Counted from the stretch's first letter, positions 17,674-27,283 are shown. The stretch is DNA of 64,000 nt from Stieleria tagensis (GCF_024129865.1 NZ_JAMYFE010000112.1:44951-108950), one strand, 5' to 3'. Notes: generated by a model from the letters alone, not told the origin. Program-made: numbers and translations.

Positions 17674-18407
17674 CGCCGGTGGATGTGTCGGTCATCATTC
17701 CGGCCATTGACGAAGCTGCGAATCTGCCTGCTGCGATCCAATCGGCGCTGGCCAACGGTGCCGGAGAAGTCATTGTGTGTGACGGTGGCAGCCGTGACGC
17801 GACACGGCAACTGGCTCAGCAGGCCGGGGCCAAGGTGATTGAGAGCGAACGCGGTCGCGGGACCCAGCTTCGCCAAGGCGCCCAGTTTGCGTCAGGAGCA
17901 ATGTTGTTGTTCCTGCACGCTGACAATCGCCTGGATGACGGCTGCCTAAACGAACTCTGTCGCTGCGTCCGCTTGCGCGGCACGGCCGAGCAGGGGCAGT
18001 GCGCTGGGTCGGAGACAACGGTGGGTTCTCCACCGTCGCTTTTGTTGTGGGGCGGATTCCGCCAGCGGATTGATGCCACAGCCCTTGGTTTTCGCTTGTT
18101 GGAATGGGGCAATGCCTCCCGCATCCGCTATCGGGGGATGCCGTTTGGAGATCAAGCGATGTTTGTCACACGACAGCTGTACGACCAGGTGGGCGGGTTT
18201 CAACCGCTGCCGTTGTTGGAAGACGTTGTATTGGCCCAATCGCTGCGGCGGATTTGTTGGCCGATCCTGGTTGATCACACGGTCCAGGTCGACGCCCGGC
18301 GATGGCAGAAGCGTGGGATTGTGCGTCAGACGCTGCGGAATTGGGGCATTCAACTGGCTCACTGGTCCGGCGTGTCGGAATCTCGCCTGGCCAGTTGGTA
18401 CCGCTAA
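17670..18407 (+). CDS. Family 2 glycosyltransferase (TIGR04283-like)
   Basis: 245 residues, start overlapping the permease stop in an ATGA. GT-A features: VDVSVIIPAIDEAANLPAAI, EVIVCDGGSRDATR, RGRGTQLRQGA, and the nucleotide/metal-binding LFLHADNRL. The acceptor half has PFGDQAMFV and GGFQPLPLLEDV. This combination matches the glycosyltransferase family sometimes labelled arsenosugar-type in genome annotation; the actual sugar is unknown. Coupling to an LptF/G-type permease suggests a role in envelope glycolipids. The C-terminal end lacks membrane helices, so it is probably cytoplasmic or peripheral. Confidence 0.85.
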   Translation: MTPVDVSVIIPAIDEAANLPAAIQSALANGAGEVIVCDGGSRDATRQLAQQAGAKVIESERGRGTQLRQGAQFASGAMLLFLHADNRLDDGCLNELCRCVRLRGTAEQGQCAGSETTVGSPPSLLLWGGFRQRIDATALGFRLLEWGNASRIRYRGMPFGDQAMFVTRQLYDQVGGFQPLPLLEDVVLAQSLRRICWPILVDHTVQVDARRWQKRGIVRQTLRNWGIQLAHWSGVSESRLASWYR

Positions 18408-18460
18408 CGCTGCGGACGCTACCGATTTCTGAGTTGAAATCCCTCCTAGACCTTGCAGGG

Positions 18461-18763
18461 ATGGTCAGTGAATTTAGAATCGTAGATAGGTACGAGGGCA
18501 CACGGTTGGTCATGCAGTGTTTGATCGGGACAAACACACCGCCGAATTTTGTCGCTCGACTATGCTGCGAGGTTACCGTTTTGCTTACTGAAGCCACCGT
18601 CGAAGAGATGTTCCGCAAGTTGATTAGCGACCCCAACCGTGGGGAAGCCATTTTTGACAAAGCGGAGGACCTCCTCGATGAAGAGCTCCGGCCCGAGAGC
18701 CCATTGCGGCATCGGTTGAGCCAGGAGCTAGAGGAATTGCGAGAGTTGGCTGACAAGGCTTAA
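18461..18763 (+). CDS. Small acidic hypothetical protein
   Basis: 100 residues from ATG 18461; the frame is open further upstream but overlaps the glycosyltransferase. The N-terminal half is beta-strand-like (FRIVDRYEGTRLVMQCLIG) and the C-terminal half an acidic amphipathic helix (LLDEELRPESPLRHRLSQELEELREL). The upstream base composition near 18420-18460 is less GC-rich than its neighbours, and the start lacks a convincing ribosome-binding site. It may be a remnant of a longer protein. No function recognised. Confidence 0.45.
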   Translation: MVSEFRIVDRYEGTRLVMQCLIGTNTPPNFVARLCCEVTVLLTEATVEEMFRKLISDPNRGEAIFDKAEDLLDEELRPESPLRHRLSQELEELRELADKA

Positions 18764-18810
18764 GTACCTCTCTCGAGACACAGCACGCGGATCAGTTTCC
18801 GTAACAAACG

Positions 18811-18847
18811 AAAAAAGCCGCGACGGAATGATTCCGCCGCGGCTTTT
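18811..18847. terminator. Bidirectional rho-independent terminator
   Basis: A long, nearly perfect hairpin: aaaagccgcg pairs with cgcggctttt, and the inner cggaat pairs with attccg. A-rich and T-rich runs flank it on both sides, so it can stop transcription from either side. It lies between the converging hypothetical gene (stop 18763) and the BBP7 gene (stop 18877). Confidence 0.9.
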
Positions 18848-18876
18848 CTCTTGCACCACGATGTCGTTTGAATCGT

Positions 18877-20070
18877 CTAGCGATTCAGTGTGATCCCGAA
18901 TGTCCCACCGACCAGCAGCAAGTCTTGATCGGTGCTGCCACCGGGTAGGAACGATGTCCCCGAGTCACCGCCACGCCACAGGCCGCGGGCCACATCGACC
19001 AGTTGGAAACCGCCACGGACACAGATCTGTTTGGTCAGCTGGTAACCCAGTTCCCCGCGGACATCAAAGCCCAAGAAGAACTCGTCGTTGCGTTTGTAAA
19101 CCGGGTCGGTTTCGTTGTAGTTGATGAAGTCCACTTCGTCACCGATTGCTGTGGGTGTGCCGTCGTAGACGGTGAACTCTTCGGTTCGGTTGGATCGGCT
19201 CGATTGCCAGTTGCCACCGGCAAAGACTCGGAAGTCAGACGAGAATGTAAATCGATCGCGAAACTTCGTGTAGCGGAAACCGACTTGTCCGGTGAACGCT
19301 TCATTCTTTGTGAACGCCTGGTCGGTCGTCACCAGATCCGCGTCGGCACCGTAAACATCGCTCAGCGGTGGGATGCCATTGATTGGCACGTCGTGACTGC
19401 TGATGAAGTTTTGATAGACATTGGTGTCTTCAATACGGAACCAGCGAACACCGGCCATCGGTTCCAGAATCCCTCCATAGTGGTAGGGTTCCAAACGCCA
19501 TGTTTTCATCAGTTCGTAGCTATCAAAGTCAACCACATTCAGACTGTCTTTGACATCCACAAAGCGACGGTTGTAGCCGATGTTGTTGGCGTCCCCGGGG
19601 ATCGCTTCGAATCCGAACGGTGGTGCCGGGTTGGTCGCCCCGCCATCGAGTTCGTCCAAGTTGGCTCGGTTGGTCCGTTCACGGCGAACGGTGAAGAACT
19701 CGCCGACGCCGGTGTTCAGCCAGCTGAATAACCATCCGCTGTCTTCGTCGGGTAGCATGAAACCGATTTCGTATCGGTGACCCCACCCGCTGTCCAACCC
19801 GGACTCTAGGTCCTGGTTGCCTTCGATTTCTGGCCGTGAACCGTACAGGTTCAATCGGTCATAGGTGGCGAACCAACCGGTATTGGCTCGCTTCTTTGGC
19901 TTCATATCCGCCAAATCCATGTCATAAATCGGTTCGAACCAACGGAAGTCGGGATCGAACTGAAACGGATCCGCAATCGGGGGGTTGTGATCCTGAGCAT
20001 GGGCCGAAGCCAATCCACAGAGCATCACAAGGGATCCACAAATCCTAGCCGTCAGCTTCCGTACCGACAT
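18877..20070 (-). CDS. BBP7-family outer-membrane beta-barrel protein
   Basis: 397 residues with a clear signal peptide (about 8-25, ICGSLVMLCGLASAHAQ). The start of the mature protein has the family pattern WFATYDRLNLYGSRPE, followed by a GHRYEIGFM strand. Alternating strand/turn segments rich in Tyr, Trp and Asp/Asn continue to the end (GGTFGITLNR), with a terminal residue pattern fitting a barrel. BBP7 proteins are abundant in planctomycetes and are thought to be outer-membrane porin-like barrels. It ends beside a strong bidirectional terminator and is probably a single-gene unit. Confidence 0.8.
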   Translation of the reverse strand: MSVRKLTARICGSLVMLCGLASAHAQDHNPPIADPFQFDPDFRWFEPIYDMDLADMKPKKRANTGWFATYDRLNLYGSRPEIEGNQDLESGLDSGWGHRYEIGFMLPDEDSGWLFSWLNTGVGEFFTVRRERTNRANLDELDGGATNPAPPFGFEAIPGDANNIGYNRRFVDVKDSLNVVDFDSYELMKTWRLEPYHYGGILEPMAGVRWFRIEDTNVYQNFISSHDVPINGIPPLSDVYGADADLVTTDQAFTKNEAFTGQVGFRYTKFRDRFTFSSDFRVFAGGNWQSSRSNRTEEFTVYDGTPTAIGDEVDFINYNETDPVYKRNDEFFLGFDVRGELGYQLTKQICVRGGFQLVDVARGLWRGGDSGTSFLPGGSTDQDLLLVGGTFGITLNR

Positions 20071-20309
20071 CGCTGTTCCACCGTCTTAATGAAGTCGTCC
20101 GTATGGGCAGCCAAAAACCGTCAACAGTTTTCACTGGCCGCCCGCGTTGGGTGCAATGACCGAAAATGCGTGTCGCAAAGACTCAGAAATTCGGTCGTGA
20201 CGGTCTTATCGGACACGCCGGTTGCAAAGGCTTAGTCTGATTATCGCCAGAAGTGGCAAATGTCCGAGAATCTTTAAAACCGTTACAGCTTGCCAGGACG
20301 AAGAATCGG

Positions 20310-20786
20310 CTACTTTTTGCCCAGGGCGCGTTTGCTGGCAAAGAATTCGGTCAACACTTGGCCACAGGGTTCGGCCAGCACGCCGCCGCAGACTTCGCTA
20401 CGGTGGTTCAGCCGCGAATCGTTCAATAGCTGAAACAAGCTCGACACCGCACCGGCCTTGTGATCGCTCGCCCCGTACACGACTCGCGGCACACGGGCCT
20501 GCAGGATCGCGCCGGCACACATCGGACAGGGCTCCAGCGTCACATACAGAGTGGTTTCCTCCAGTCGCCAATCACCCATCGCCGCGGCGGCCTGAGTGAT
20601 CGCAATCATCTCCGCATGAGCCGTCGGGTCTTTTAGCATTTCCCGCTGGTTCGATGCGGCAGCAATGATCTGGTGGTTTCGCACCACCAATGCCCCGACC
20701 GGCACTTCATCCGCGGTTGCAGCTTGATAGGCCAATTCCAAGGCTCGCTGCATAAAATGTTCGTCGATCTGCTGTTGCGGGATCAC
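20310..20786 (-). CDS. tadA: tRNA-specific adenosine deaminase
   Basis: Converts A34 to inosine in the tRNA-Arg(ACG) anticodon. The 158-residue protein has the zinc/catalytic set of the cytidine-deaminase fold: HAEMIAI (His57, Glu59) and PCPMCAGAI (Cys87, Cys90). [10 protein letters not shown] at the N-terminus and [14 protein letters not shown] later are typical of TadA. The start overlaps the stop of the DUF1080-like gene by four bases, so it is the second gene of a two-gene operon. Confidence 0.93.
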   Translation of the reverse strand: MIPQQQIDEHFMQRALELAYQAATADEVPVGALVVRNHQIIAAASNQREMLKDPTAHAEMIAITQAAAAMGDWRLEETTLYVTLEPCPMCAGAILQARVPRVVYGASDHKAGAVSSLFQLLNDSRLNHRSEVCGGVLAEPCGQVLTEFFASKRALGKK

Positions 20787-21625
20787 TTGTCGTCGCTCTT
20801 TTTCGATTCCTGGTCCGCGGGGGCCACTTTATCGGCGACCAGTGGGCGGATCTGAATGTTGCGAATCTTGGACGTGGATTCGAAGTTAGCGATCCCCAGG
20901 GGCGTGCAAGGATCCATTTCGAAGCGGATGTCAAAGGTGTGATCCTGGCGTGGTTGTGCGAACAGTTCCGTGTCATCAATCCAGGCGGTGATGTTTTTGC
21001 TGTCGACGCGGACCCGTGCCTTGTACCAGGTGTCGTTTTCAAACGCTTTGAACATCGTCGTTTCGTTATCGCTGGCGTCGCGCCCGTCGACACTGCTGAT
21101 CCCGGTGACGCCGCCGCCCCAGCCGCCCATCACCAAACTGACGTGGTCCTTGCCAACCGGAAAAGTGAACGCGCACATGAAATCGAATCCTTGATCGCGA
21201 CGGCATTCCCAGCGCAGTTCATAATTGTCGCGTGGCAGGGCTTTGGGGGTGGGTTTCTTGTCCTTCGACAGGTCGGCCTTGGCGGCCGGATCACCGACAA
21301 ATGGTCCATCCCACTTGACGCCGGTCAACGGGTCCCCGTATTCCATCGTGATCACCCCGTCTTTGATTTGGATCTCACCGTCGCCACCAAATTGACAGGC
21401 GGTCCAGTGGTCCGCCAACGTGATCCATGGCGTCGTGGCATCGTCGTTGCTTGTTTGGGGCGTTTCAGTCGCAGCCGTCGGTTGCGGCGGTTCGGCGCTC
21501 AGCGGGCTGGTCGGTACGATGGCGATCCAGCAACCGATCATCAGCAGGTTGGTCGCGACGTTTCGTGTCAGTCGATTCACGGGGCGTATTCCTCGCAGCA
21601 GTTGTGTTGGTTCATTCGGATTCAA
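20783..21625 (-). CDS. DUF1080-type (3-keto-disaccharide hydrolase-like) exported protein
   Basis: 280 residues with an N-terminal hydrophobic segment (about 22-40, [22 protein letters not shown]) acting as signal peptide. The body is a concanavalin-like beta-sandwich, read from [71 protein letters not shown] and [23 protein letters not shown]1080 domains are very common in planctomycetes and some members hydrolyse 3-keto-glycosides; others have unknown activity. It is translationally coupled to tadA, probably only for historical reasons. Confidence 0.75.
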   Translation of the reverse strand: MNPNEPTQLLRGIRPVNRLTRNVATNLLMIGCWIAIVPTSPLSAEPPQPTAATETPQTSNDDATTPWITLADHWTACQFGGDGEIQIKDGVITMEYGDPLTGVKWDGPFVGDPAAKADLSKDKKPTPKALPRDNYELRWECRRDQGFDFMCAFTFPVGKDHVSLVMGGWGGGVTGISSVDGRDASDNETTMFKAFENDTWYKARVRVDSKNITAWIDDTELFAQPRQDHTFDIRFEMDPCTPLGIANFESTSKIRNIQIRPLVADKVAPADQESKKSDDK

Positions 21626-21647
21626 GCGTCACACCCAGTCTGGACTT

Positions 21648-22049
21648 ATGCGCCCGATCACAGGCATCACGATACTCGGCTTTCGACTGGGCGTCATCGC
21701 GTTGGTAGGGTATTGGATCACACTTTTTCTGGGGACACACTGGCCCGCTGGCGCTGAGATCGTGCCGGACGTGAGTGACAAAGTGAAGCATTTTTCGGCA
21801 TTCTTCGGTTTGGCCCTGCTGTGCTGCTATGTGAGCGAATCCCCGCGATCGGATCACGCTGCGACTGTCCGCCGGTTTGGCATGATCGTCGTCGGATTGA
21901 TGATTTACGCGGTCATCGATGAACTGACCCAGTTCTTTTCGCCCGGCCGACATCCTGATCCGTTAGACGCTCTGGCTGACACCGGCGGGATCGTTTCGGC
22001 AGTCATCCTCTACCTGATCGCTCGGCGGTGGATCCGCCACCGGATCTAG
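21648..22049 (+). CDS. VanZ-like small membrane protein
   Basis: 133 residues from ATG 21648, four helices: about 5-25, 45-62, 73-92 and 108-125. The VanZ pattern is seen in PDVSDKVKHFSAFFGLALL and in IDELTQFFSPGRHPDPLDALADTGG, which carries the conserved acidic/His residues. VanZ proteins are associated with glycopeptide and peptidoglycan-related phenotypes, but most homologues have no known role. The last 87 bp overlap the 3' end of the converging gene on the other strand. Confidence 0.78.
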   Translation: MRPITGITILGFRLGVIALVGYWITLFLGTHWPAGAEIVPDVSDKVKHFSAFFGLALLCCYVSESPRSDHAATVRRFGMIVVGLMIYAVIDELTQFFSPGRHPDPLDALADTGGIVSAVILYLIARRWIRHRI

Positions 22050-23084
22050 TGCCGTTGCTGCGGATTCCTTGTACTTGAGTTTGGCGATCTTTTGCCGCAA
22101 GAACCGAGACCGTTTGTCGAGTTCCGCCAGTTCAGTTTCTAGCTTTTCGATCTTGCGGTCATCGCTGATGCGTAAAATCCGCTCGGTCAAATCGAACAGG
22201 ATCAACACCCGAAACGCTTTGAGCGCGGTGCCCCGCAATCGGTAGGCGCGGGCAACATTCGTCAGCTGCTGGATCCGCACCATGTCGGCCACTCGCAACA
22301 TGCGAGCCAGGCTGAGCGAGCGGAGGAACCAGATCAGAGGAAGAATGACGATCGCCAAATCGATCCAGTGCTCTTTGCAATAATCGAGTTTCTTTTCGGC
22401 AATCGAGACCATCAAAATGAACTCCGCGGCAAACGCGAACCAGATCACTCCGGTGCCGATGTGCATCAACATGCGCAGCCATCCGTAAGCCGCGACCTGG
22501 TCTTTCAAGAAAAATTCGGTGATCAGGATCGGCATGATCAACAGCGCGATGATCATCATTGGCACGCTGAAATGCCGTTCCAGCTGTCGCTGCAGGCGGC
22601 GACCACCACGTCGCCAGCCCATGCCCGGCAACCAGATTCGCCCATTCATCTCGGGGCTTCTTGCGCACATCCGCAAGGCCGGACAAAGACAGAACAACAG
22701 ACTGTACAGATGATGTCGGCGCATTTCGCGGTTCCAGGGGCGCGTGCACCAATGAATGCCCGCTTCGACCCAGACCACACACCACACTCCAGCCATCACG
22801 ACCAACACCACGTCGTCGATGCCACGGTCGGAATGAACGTCGACGCCACCGACCAAATGAGTGTGTTCCGCTTCGGAGCGGTGGATGATGTTCCGCGCAC
22901 GCTCCTGCAGATTGGGAACGTCAACCCAAATCACGACCAAGAACGCCACACAGACCAAATACACAACGGCCAATGTGAACATCAATTTTTCATTGCGGCC
23001 GGCAAACCAACGCAGCCAGTGTTTGGTGTCGAAACGTTTTTGCACTTCGAACCTCCGTTGGCGTTCGAGAATGGGGCTTGGCAC
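21963..23084 (-). CDS. Voltage-sensor-like membrane protein without an obvious pore
   Basis: 373 residues. Hydrophobic helices near 34-52, 87-105, 173-192, 205-228 and 238-255. Next comes a segment with Arg about every third or fourth residue (LRSLSLARMLRVADMVRIQ), the pattern of an S4 voltage-sensing helix, and a charged coiled coil (about 300-345, DDRKIEKLETELAELDKRSRFLRQKIAKLK). I see no TVGYG-type selectivity filter or S5-pore-S6 after S4. It could be a voltage-sensor-only protein of the Hv1/ion-transport superfamily or a divergent channel. The 3' end overlaps vanZ antisense. Confidence 0.65.
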   Translation of the reverse strand: MPSPILERQRRFEVQKRFDTKHWLRWFAGRNEKLMFTLAVVYLVCVAFLVVIWVDVPNLQERARNIIHRSEAEHTHLVGGVDVHSDRGIDDVVLVVMAGVWCVVWVEAGIHWCTRPWNREMRRHHLYSLLFCLCPALRMCARSPEMNGRIWLPGMGWRRGGRRLQRQLERHFSVPMMIIALLIMPILITEFFLKDQVAAYGWLRMLMHIGTGVIWFAFAAEFILMVSIAEKKLDYCKEHWIDLAIVILPLIWFLRSLSLARMLRVADMVRIQQLTNVARAYRLRGTALKAFRVLILFDLTERILRISDDRKIEKLETELAELDKRSRFLRQKIAKLKYKESAATALDPVADPPPSDQVEDDCRNDPAGVSQSV

Positions 23085-23096
23085 CGGGACTTACGC

Positions 23097-23250
23097 AGTA
23101 ACCCGACGCGTCAGTTTTGAAGCCAACGCTTTCGCGTGGGGCATTGGTTTTTGGTAACCCGACGCGTCAGCGAGGGATCTCCTCAACCCGTCAAATCCCT
23201 CGCTGACACGTCGCGGTTGCGATAAAAGCGCAACTTCTAAACGCGTGCAC
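23097..23250. repeat. Palindromic intergenic repeat, copy A
   Basis: A 25-bp arm starting gtaacccgacgcgtcagcga (23154) is followed after a 17-bp loop by its imperfect reverse complement ending near 23219. To its left lie a ~42-bp arm (23111-23153) and another half-site taacccgacgcgtcag (23098-23113); to its right, aaagcgcaacttctaaacgcg. Hairpin and left arm recur in opposite orientation near 47.7 kb. The surrounding 409-bp intergenic space (23085-23493) shows no gene. Confidence 0.85.
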
Positions 23251-23493
23251 CGGGGGAGGTCTGCAATGGGTCAGTGTAACCTTAGGCCCTGGTGCAGGCT
23301 GTCCGGGGCGCTGCTGCTGGCCGTCGCGGGCACTCGACTTTGAGACACGGGTGAACGGATTTGGGATCGCACCACGAGAGATTTCAATCGGTAATCACCG
23401 TCAAATCGGCATTCTGCCGTCTGCCCGCTAAAACTCTGCTAAATTAATCACTTTGACCGCCGCACTTGTCTAGCCTGCCGTGGTATTAAATTG

Positions 23494-25716
23494 ATGCCTT
23501 TCTCGAATCGCCTTGCCGTTATCGGTCTATTCTGGGTGATCGGAGCGATCTCGGCGTCGGCCGGCGACGCCGACACGGTCCAACTCCGTAGCGAATTAAC
23601 GCAAATTCGATCGTCGTATCAGCACTGGGGGCTGAATCGCGAGACCCGCCAATACAAGTCTGTCAAAGTGGATTTTATGCCATCGGTGCCAGCGGCGATC
23701 CCTTGGGATGCCCTTGGACCGGGGCATCTGACGCGAGAACGTTTTTTGCGTTCGGGGGAACGATTTCGGTCGGATTGTTTTGAACCCGCCATCGAGAAAC
23801 GAATTTATGCGTTTGATGGGGTGCATGGTCGCATCCGCGATCGAAACCACGTGCACAATGGTCCGCTCAAAGATTTGCGGTCTGCGTTTGAACGCAATTT
23901 CGCGCCCGCGATTCCGCATCTAGTGTTGTCACACTATTACTACACGCCGAGTCTGGTTTGGCTATTTGGGACCAACGAGGTGGGGCCGTTGCAAGCGGAT
24001 CCAGGCATGTTGGGCGAGTTCACGGTTGAGCAGATCGAATATCGCCAGCAACCGTCTTGGAAAATCAATTGGCGGACGGTTCTCGACTACGAAGGCGGCA
24101 GCATTGCTCACTGTGAAGTGGTTTTGGCCAAGCATCGTCATCTGCTTCCCATTGAGCAAACCTTTCGCACGGTGATCGGTCCGGGAACGGTGGAAGTCAA
24201 ACGGATCGAGACCGAAGCGTTTCAGCACGATCCGAATCAGGACCTGTGGTTTCCTCAAACGGTTGTCGCGTCACGCACGATCGGATCGGGATTGCGCGTC
24301 TCCAAAATTGAATTCGAATTGACCGAACAGTTCAACGACTCGGCGATCTATTCCGACGTCAAACCACTCGCCCCGGAACACCTGAGTCCGCCGCCGGCGA
24401 TCGTTCCCGCGTTCCAGCCACACGCGCTGCTGGCGCGTGCTCCCGGCCCGATCAGTTTGCGTCAGGCGTTGGCGGAAAAATCTCGCCTGGGGATGGGGAT
24501 GGTTGGAGTCACACTCTCGCTGCTCGGCTGCCTGATCTGCTACGTCGGTTTGCGAGTAACCCGAATCGGTCGCATGATTCGTGGTTTCTTTTCCGATCAC
24601 CGTCTCTTACTGGGAGTCACCGGAGTGGTTTTGACCGCCGGTGTCGGCTACCTGGGGAGAATCCCGCCCGGTTGGGTCACCTACGGATTGGCGATGATGG
24701 TCGCGGGCGTGTTTGGTTTTTTGTGGATCGCGTTTTCGATGCTGCTCACCGGCGACAAAACCCTTTCGATTAAAACCACACTCTGTATCGCTGCTTGCAC
24801 CGCGCTGGTGTTTGGTGGTTACAACACCGGCATCAAACGGATGAAGCTACGACAGCGCATGATCCACGAGGTGCGTGACCTGGGGGGGGAGGTGGTGATG
24901 GGGAATTGGCGGTTGGATGAAGACGGATTGTTTTTGCCAACCCAGATGCGCCAGTTGCTAGGGGAAGCGTGGACGGGGCGGGCCAACCGTGCAACGATTG
25001 AACAGGCCGCCTTTACCGCTGACAATCTCAGCCGCTGGTGTGTCGATGAAGTCCAATGGTTGGGGATCGGCAGCGAACTGGGCAAACCGTTTGAAATCAA
25101 CGCCCAGGCGTTTAAAGAATTCAAATACACCGATGCCATGTGGACGTTGCATGTCGACGGCGGACGGATCGGCCGTGACTGTTTTCGTCAACTCGCTCGC
25201 TTTGGTGAGCTGGTTGATTTGCATTTTGATTGTGTTTACCAACCGGTGGATCCCGAAATCCGCCTGCTTCAGGATGTCGAACACCTGTGGTTGACCCATG
25301 CGGTGGTGAATAAGGAACTCTATGAGACGCTCAGCCGAATGCAACGGTTGGAAGTGGTCACGTTGGTGTCGCCGCGGTTTGGCCACTGCGACGCGGTGGA
25401 CACGAATTTACAAATTCGGCGTGTCGAGGTGCAGTTCGCTACATTGAACCCCAGCGATCTGAAAACATTGGGCATTGTTCCGGCCGAGCTGCGTGTGATC
25501 GACAGTCGATTCAATTTGGGATCGGCCAGCGAATTTCAGATGCCGATCACGCGTGGTTTCAGCGTTCAAACCAGTGACATTGATGACAGCGTGTTAGCCA
25601 AATTGGTCGGGTCACCGAATTTGGCATGGATCGGGCTGGCTGGTACAGATGTCACCGCGGCCGGGGTCGAAGCGTTTTCGCAGTTGCGTCCGCAGATCTC
25701 GATCACACTCGAGTGA
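23494..25716 (+). CDS. Large membrane protein with LRR-like C-terminus
   Basis: 740 residues from ATG 23494 (a TTG directly precedes it). A signal peptide or anchor (about 7-24, LAVIGLFWVIGAISASAG) comes first. Residues 25-320 form an extracytoplasmic, beta-rich region. Four membrane helices follow (about 340-362, 372-392, 396-420, 428-448). The last ~290 residues resemble leucine-rich repeats (VEHLWLTHAVV, LEVVTLVSPRF, LAWIGLAGTDVTAAGVEAFSQL), a style frequent in planctomycete proteins. No catalytic motif was recognised. The gene is monocistronic by position. Confidence 0.8.
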   Translation: MPFSNRLAVIGLFWVIGAISASAGDADTVQLRSELTQIRSSYQHWGLNRETRQYKSVKVDFMPSVPAAIPWDALGPGHLTRERFLRSGERFRSDCFEPAIEKRIYAFDGVHGRIRDRNHVHNGPLKDLRSAFERNFAPAIPHLVLSHYYYTPSLVWLFGTNEVGPLQADPGMLGEFTVEQIEYRQQPSWKINWRTVLDYEGGSIAHCEVVLAKHRHLLPIEQTFRTVIGPGTVEVKRIETEAFQHDPNQDLWFPQTVVASRTIGSGLRVSKIEFELTEQFNDSAIYSDVKPLAPEHLSPPPAIVPAFQPHALLARAPGPISLRQALAEKSRLGMGMVGVTLSLLGCLICYVGLRVTRIGRMIRGFFSDHRLLLGVTGVVLTAGVGYLGRIPPGWVTYGLAMMVAGVFGFLWIAFSMLLTGDKTLSIKTTLCIAACTALVFGGYNTGIKRMKLRQRMIHEVRDLGGEVVMGNWRLDEDGLFLPTQMRQLLGEAWTGRANRATIEQAAFTADNLSRWCVDEVQWLGIGSELGKPFEINAQAFKEFKYTDAMWTLHVDGGRIGRDCFRQLARFGELVDLHFDCVYQPVDPEIRLLQDVEHLWLTHAVVNKELYETLSRMQRLEVVTLVSPRFGHCDAVDTNLQIRRVEVQFATLNPSDLKTLGIVPAELRVIDSRFNLGSASEFQMPITRGFSVQTSDIDDSVLAKLVGSPNLAWIGLAGTDVTAAGVEAFSQLRPQISITLE

Positions 25717-25725
25717 ACAGCGGCG

Positions 25726-25815
25726 ATCACAGCTGGCTCAATCACAGCTGGCTCAATCACAGCTGGCTCAATCACAGCTGGCTCAATCACAGCTGGCTCA
25801 ATCACTGCTGGCACT
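25726..25815. repeat. 15-bp tandem repeat, five perfect copies
   Basis: The unit atcacagctggctca is repeated exactly five times (25726-25800), followed by a degraded sixth copy (25801-25815). It starts 9 bp after the stop codon of the large membrane protein and lies between that gene and slyX. Each unit contains the palindrome cagctg. No credible gene covers it, so it is an intergenic variable-number repeat candidate. Confidence 0.95.
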
Positions 25816-25844
25816 GGGCCACCACCAGGCCGGCATTCAGTGGT

Positions 25845-26060
25845 TCAATAATGCGGCGGTTTTTCACTCAGCGGATCGTCAAACGATTCCCCTTTGTTCT
25901 TCAACGTCTCCACCGTTTGCTCCCACTTGGTGATACGTTTCTGCAACCGATCGAGTTGTATCGACTGTGCCGTGACGACCTCATTCAATAGATCGTATTG
26001 GCGCTGTAGATGGGCGAGCGCGATTTCAAGGTCACAAATTTTTTCGGCGTCGGTTTTCAT
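25845..26060 (-). CDS. slyX: SlyX family protein
   Basis: 71 residues starting at ATG 26060; a TTG six bases earlier is less likely. The protein is one long amphipathic coiled-coil helix (ICDLEIALAHLQRQYDLLNEVVTAQSIQLDRLQKRI), then a polar linker and the family-typical C-terminus EKPPHY. Length is normal for SlyX (about 72). The biochemical role of SlyX is unclear. It is transcribed away from the aminotransferase operon, sharing a 113-bp promoter region with it. Confidence 0.88.
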   Translation of the reverse strand: MKTDAEKICDLEIALAHLQRQYDLLNEVVTAQSIQLDRLQKRITKWEQTVETLKNKGESFDDPLSEKPPHY

Positions 26061-26173
26061 GTTCAAATTTTAACGGCTCGTCGGCTCCCGCCGAAGTGGT
26101 CCAGATCGCGTAGAATGAGAGACGTTCTTTCCGACTCACTCTTTCCCCACCAACACTCTCACGAACTTGCATC

Positions 26174-27283
26174 ATGGTCGAAGCGCTTCATCCTCGTCAA
26201 CGACTTCTCATGGGGCCAGGCCCTAGCACCGTGCCGGCTCGAATCCTGCAAGCGATTTCGGCGCCGACACTCGGTCACCTCGACCCCCAATACATCGGCT
26301 ACATGGACGAGACCTGTGAAATGTTGCGCAAGGTCTTTCGCACCAGCAACGCGCTGACCTTTCCGGTCTCCGGGACGGGGATGGCCGGGATGGAAACGGT
26401 GCTGGTCAATTTGATCGAACCGGGTGATGAAGTGATCGTGATGATCAATGGCGTCTTTGGGGGGCGGATGAAAGACAACATGGAGCGCTGCGGGGCGACC
26501 GTGCACGCGGTGGAGATCCCCTGGGGGCAATCGTTTTCGTTTCAGCAATTTGCCGACGTGGTGGCGGCGCATCCGGCGGCGAAACTGTTGGCCGTCGTGC
26601 ATGCCGAGACTTCGACCGGTGCTCTGCAGGATCTTTCGGGCCTGGGCGATCTACTGCACGACGCCGGGATGCTGTTTGTCGTCGATGCGGTCACCTCGCT
26701 GGCAGGCCACGATGTCCAGGTGGATCGCTGGGGGATCGATGCCATTTATTCTGGCACTCAGAAGTGTTTGTCCTGTCCGCCCGGATTGTCACCGGTCTCG
26801 TTCTCTCCCCGCGCCATCGAACGCATGGAGGCCCGTACCACGAAAACACGTAGTTGGTACTTGGATGTGTCGATGCTGAAGGACTATTACACCGGTGGCG
26901 GCGGTCGTGCGTACCATCACACCGCGCCGATCAATATGATCTATGCGCTGCGAGAATCACTCGCGATCGTGTTGGAAGAAGGGTTGGAGAAACGCATCGC
27001 GCGGCACCAGGCCATGCACGATCTGTTGAGGACTGGTTTGGAAGGCTTGGGGTTGTCCTACATCCCGGACCAGTCGCTGTGCACGTTAAACTGTGTTTCG
27101 GTGCCCGATGGAATCGACGAGGCTGCGATTCGAAAGCGATTGTTAGAACAATTTGACATTGAAATCGGCGGCGGATTGGGCGTGTTTGCCGGCAAAGCCT
27201 GGCGGATCGGTTTGATGGGGGAATCCGCAAACAAACGGAATGTGCTGACGTTGTTGGCGGCACTCAAAAATTGTTTGTCATGA
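26174..27283 (+). CDS. Alanine-glyoxylate / serine-pyruvate aminotransferase
   Basis: 369 residues, class-V PLP fold. The Schiff-base lysine is Lys197 in [13 protein letters not shown], the signature of the AGXT/SPT group, and [11 protein letters not shown] is the cofactor phosphate loop. PGPS and LGHLDPQY near the N-terminus also match. The enzyme transfers an amino group from alanine or serine to glyoxylate, giving glycine. The next three genes encode glycolate oxidase, which makes glyoxylate, and the stop overlaps the start of glcD (ATGA). Together they form one glycolate-to-glycine unit. Confidence 0.92.
   Translation: MVEALHPRQRLLMGPGPSTVPARILQAISAPTLGHLDPQYIGYMDETCEMLRKVFRTSNALTFPVSGTGMAGMETVLVNLIEPGDEVIVMINGVFGGRMKDNMERCGATVHAVEIPWGQSFSFQQFADVVAAHPAAKLLAVVHAETSTGALQDLSGLGDLLHDAGMLFVVDAVTSLAGHDVQVDRWGIDAIYSGTQKCLSCPPGLSPVSFSPRAIERMEARTTKTRSWYLDVSMLKDYYTGGGGRAYHHTAPINMIYALRESLAIVLEEGLEKRIARHQAMHDLLRTGLEGLGLSYIPDQSLCTLNCVSVPDGIDEAAIRKRLLEQFDIEIGGGLGVFAGKAWRIGLMGESANKRNVLTLLAALKNCLS

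Noticed and set aside
20939..21757. 272-residue plus-strand frame
   Set aside because: Antisense to the DUF1080-like gene; no domain features and unusual composition.
22368..23120. 250-residue plus-strand frame
   Set aside because: His/Gln/Arg-rich antisense shadow of the voltage-sensor-like protein, which has clear membrane helices and a coiled coil.
25726..25815. CRISPR-like array
   Set aside because: The repeats are directly adjacent with no spacers, so this is a simple tandem repeat.
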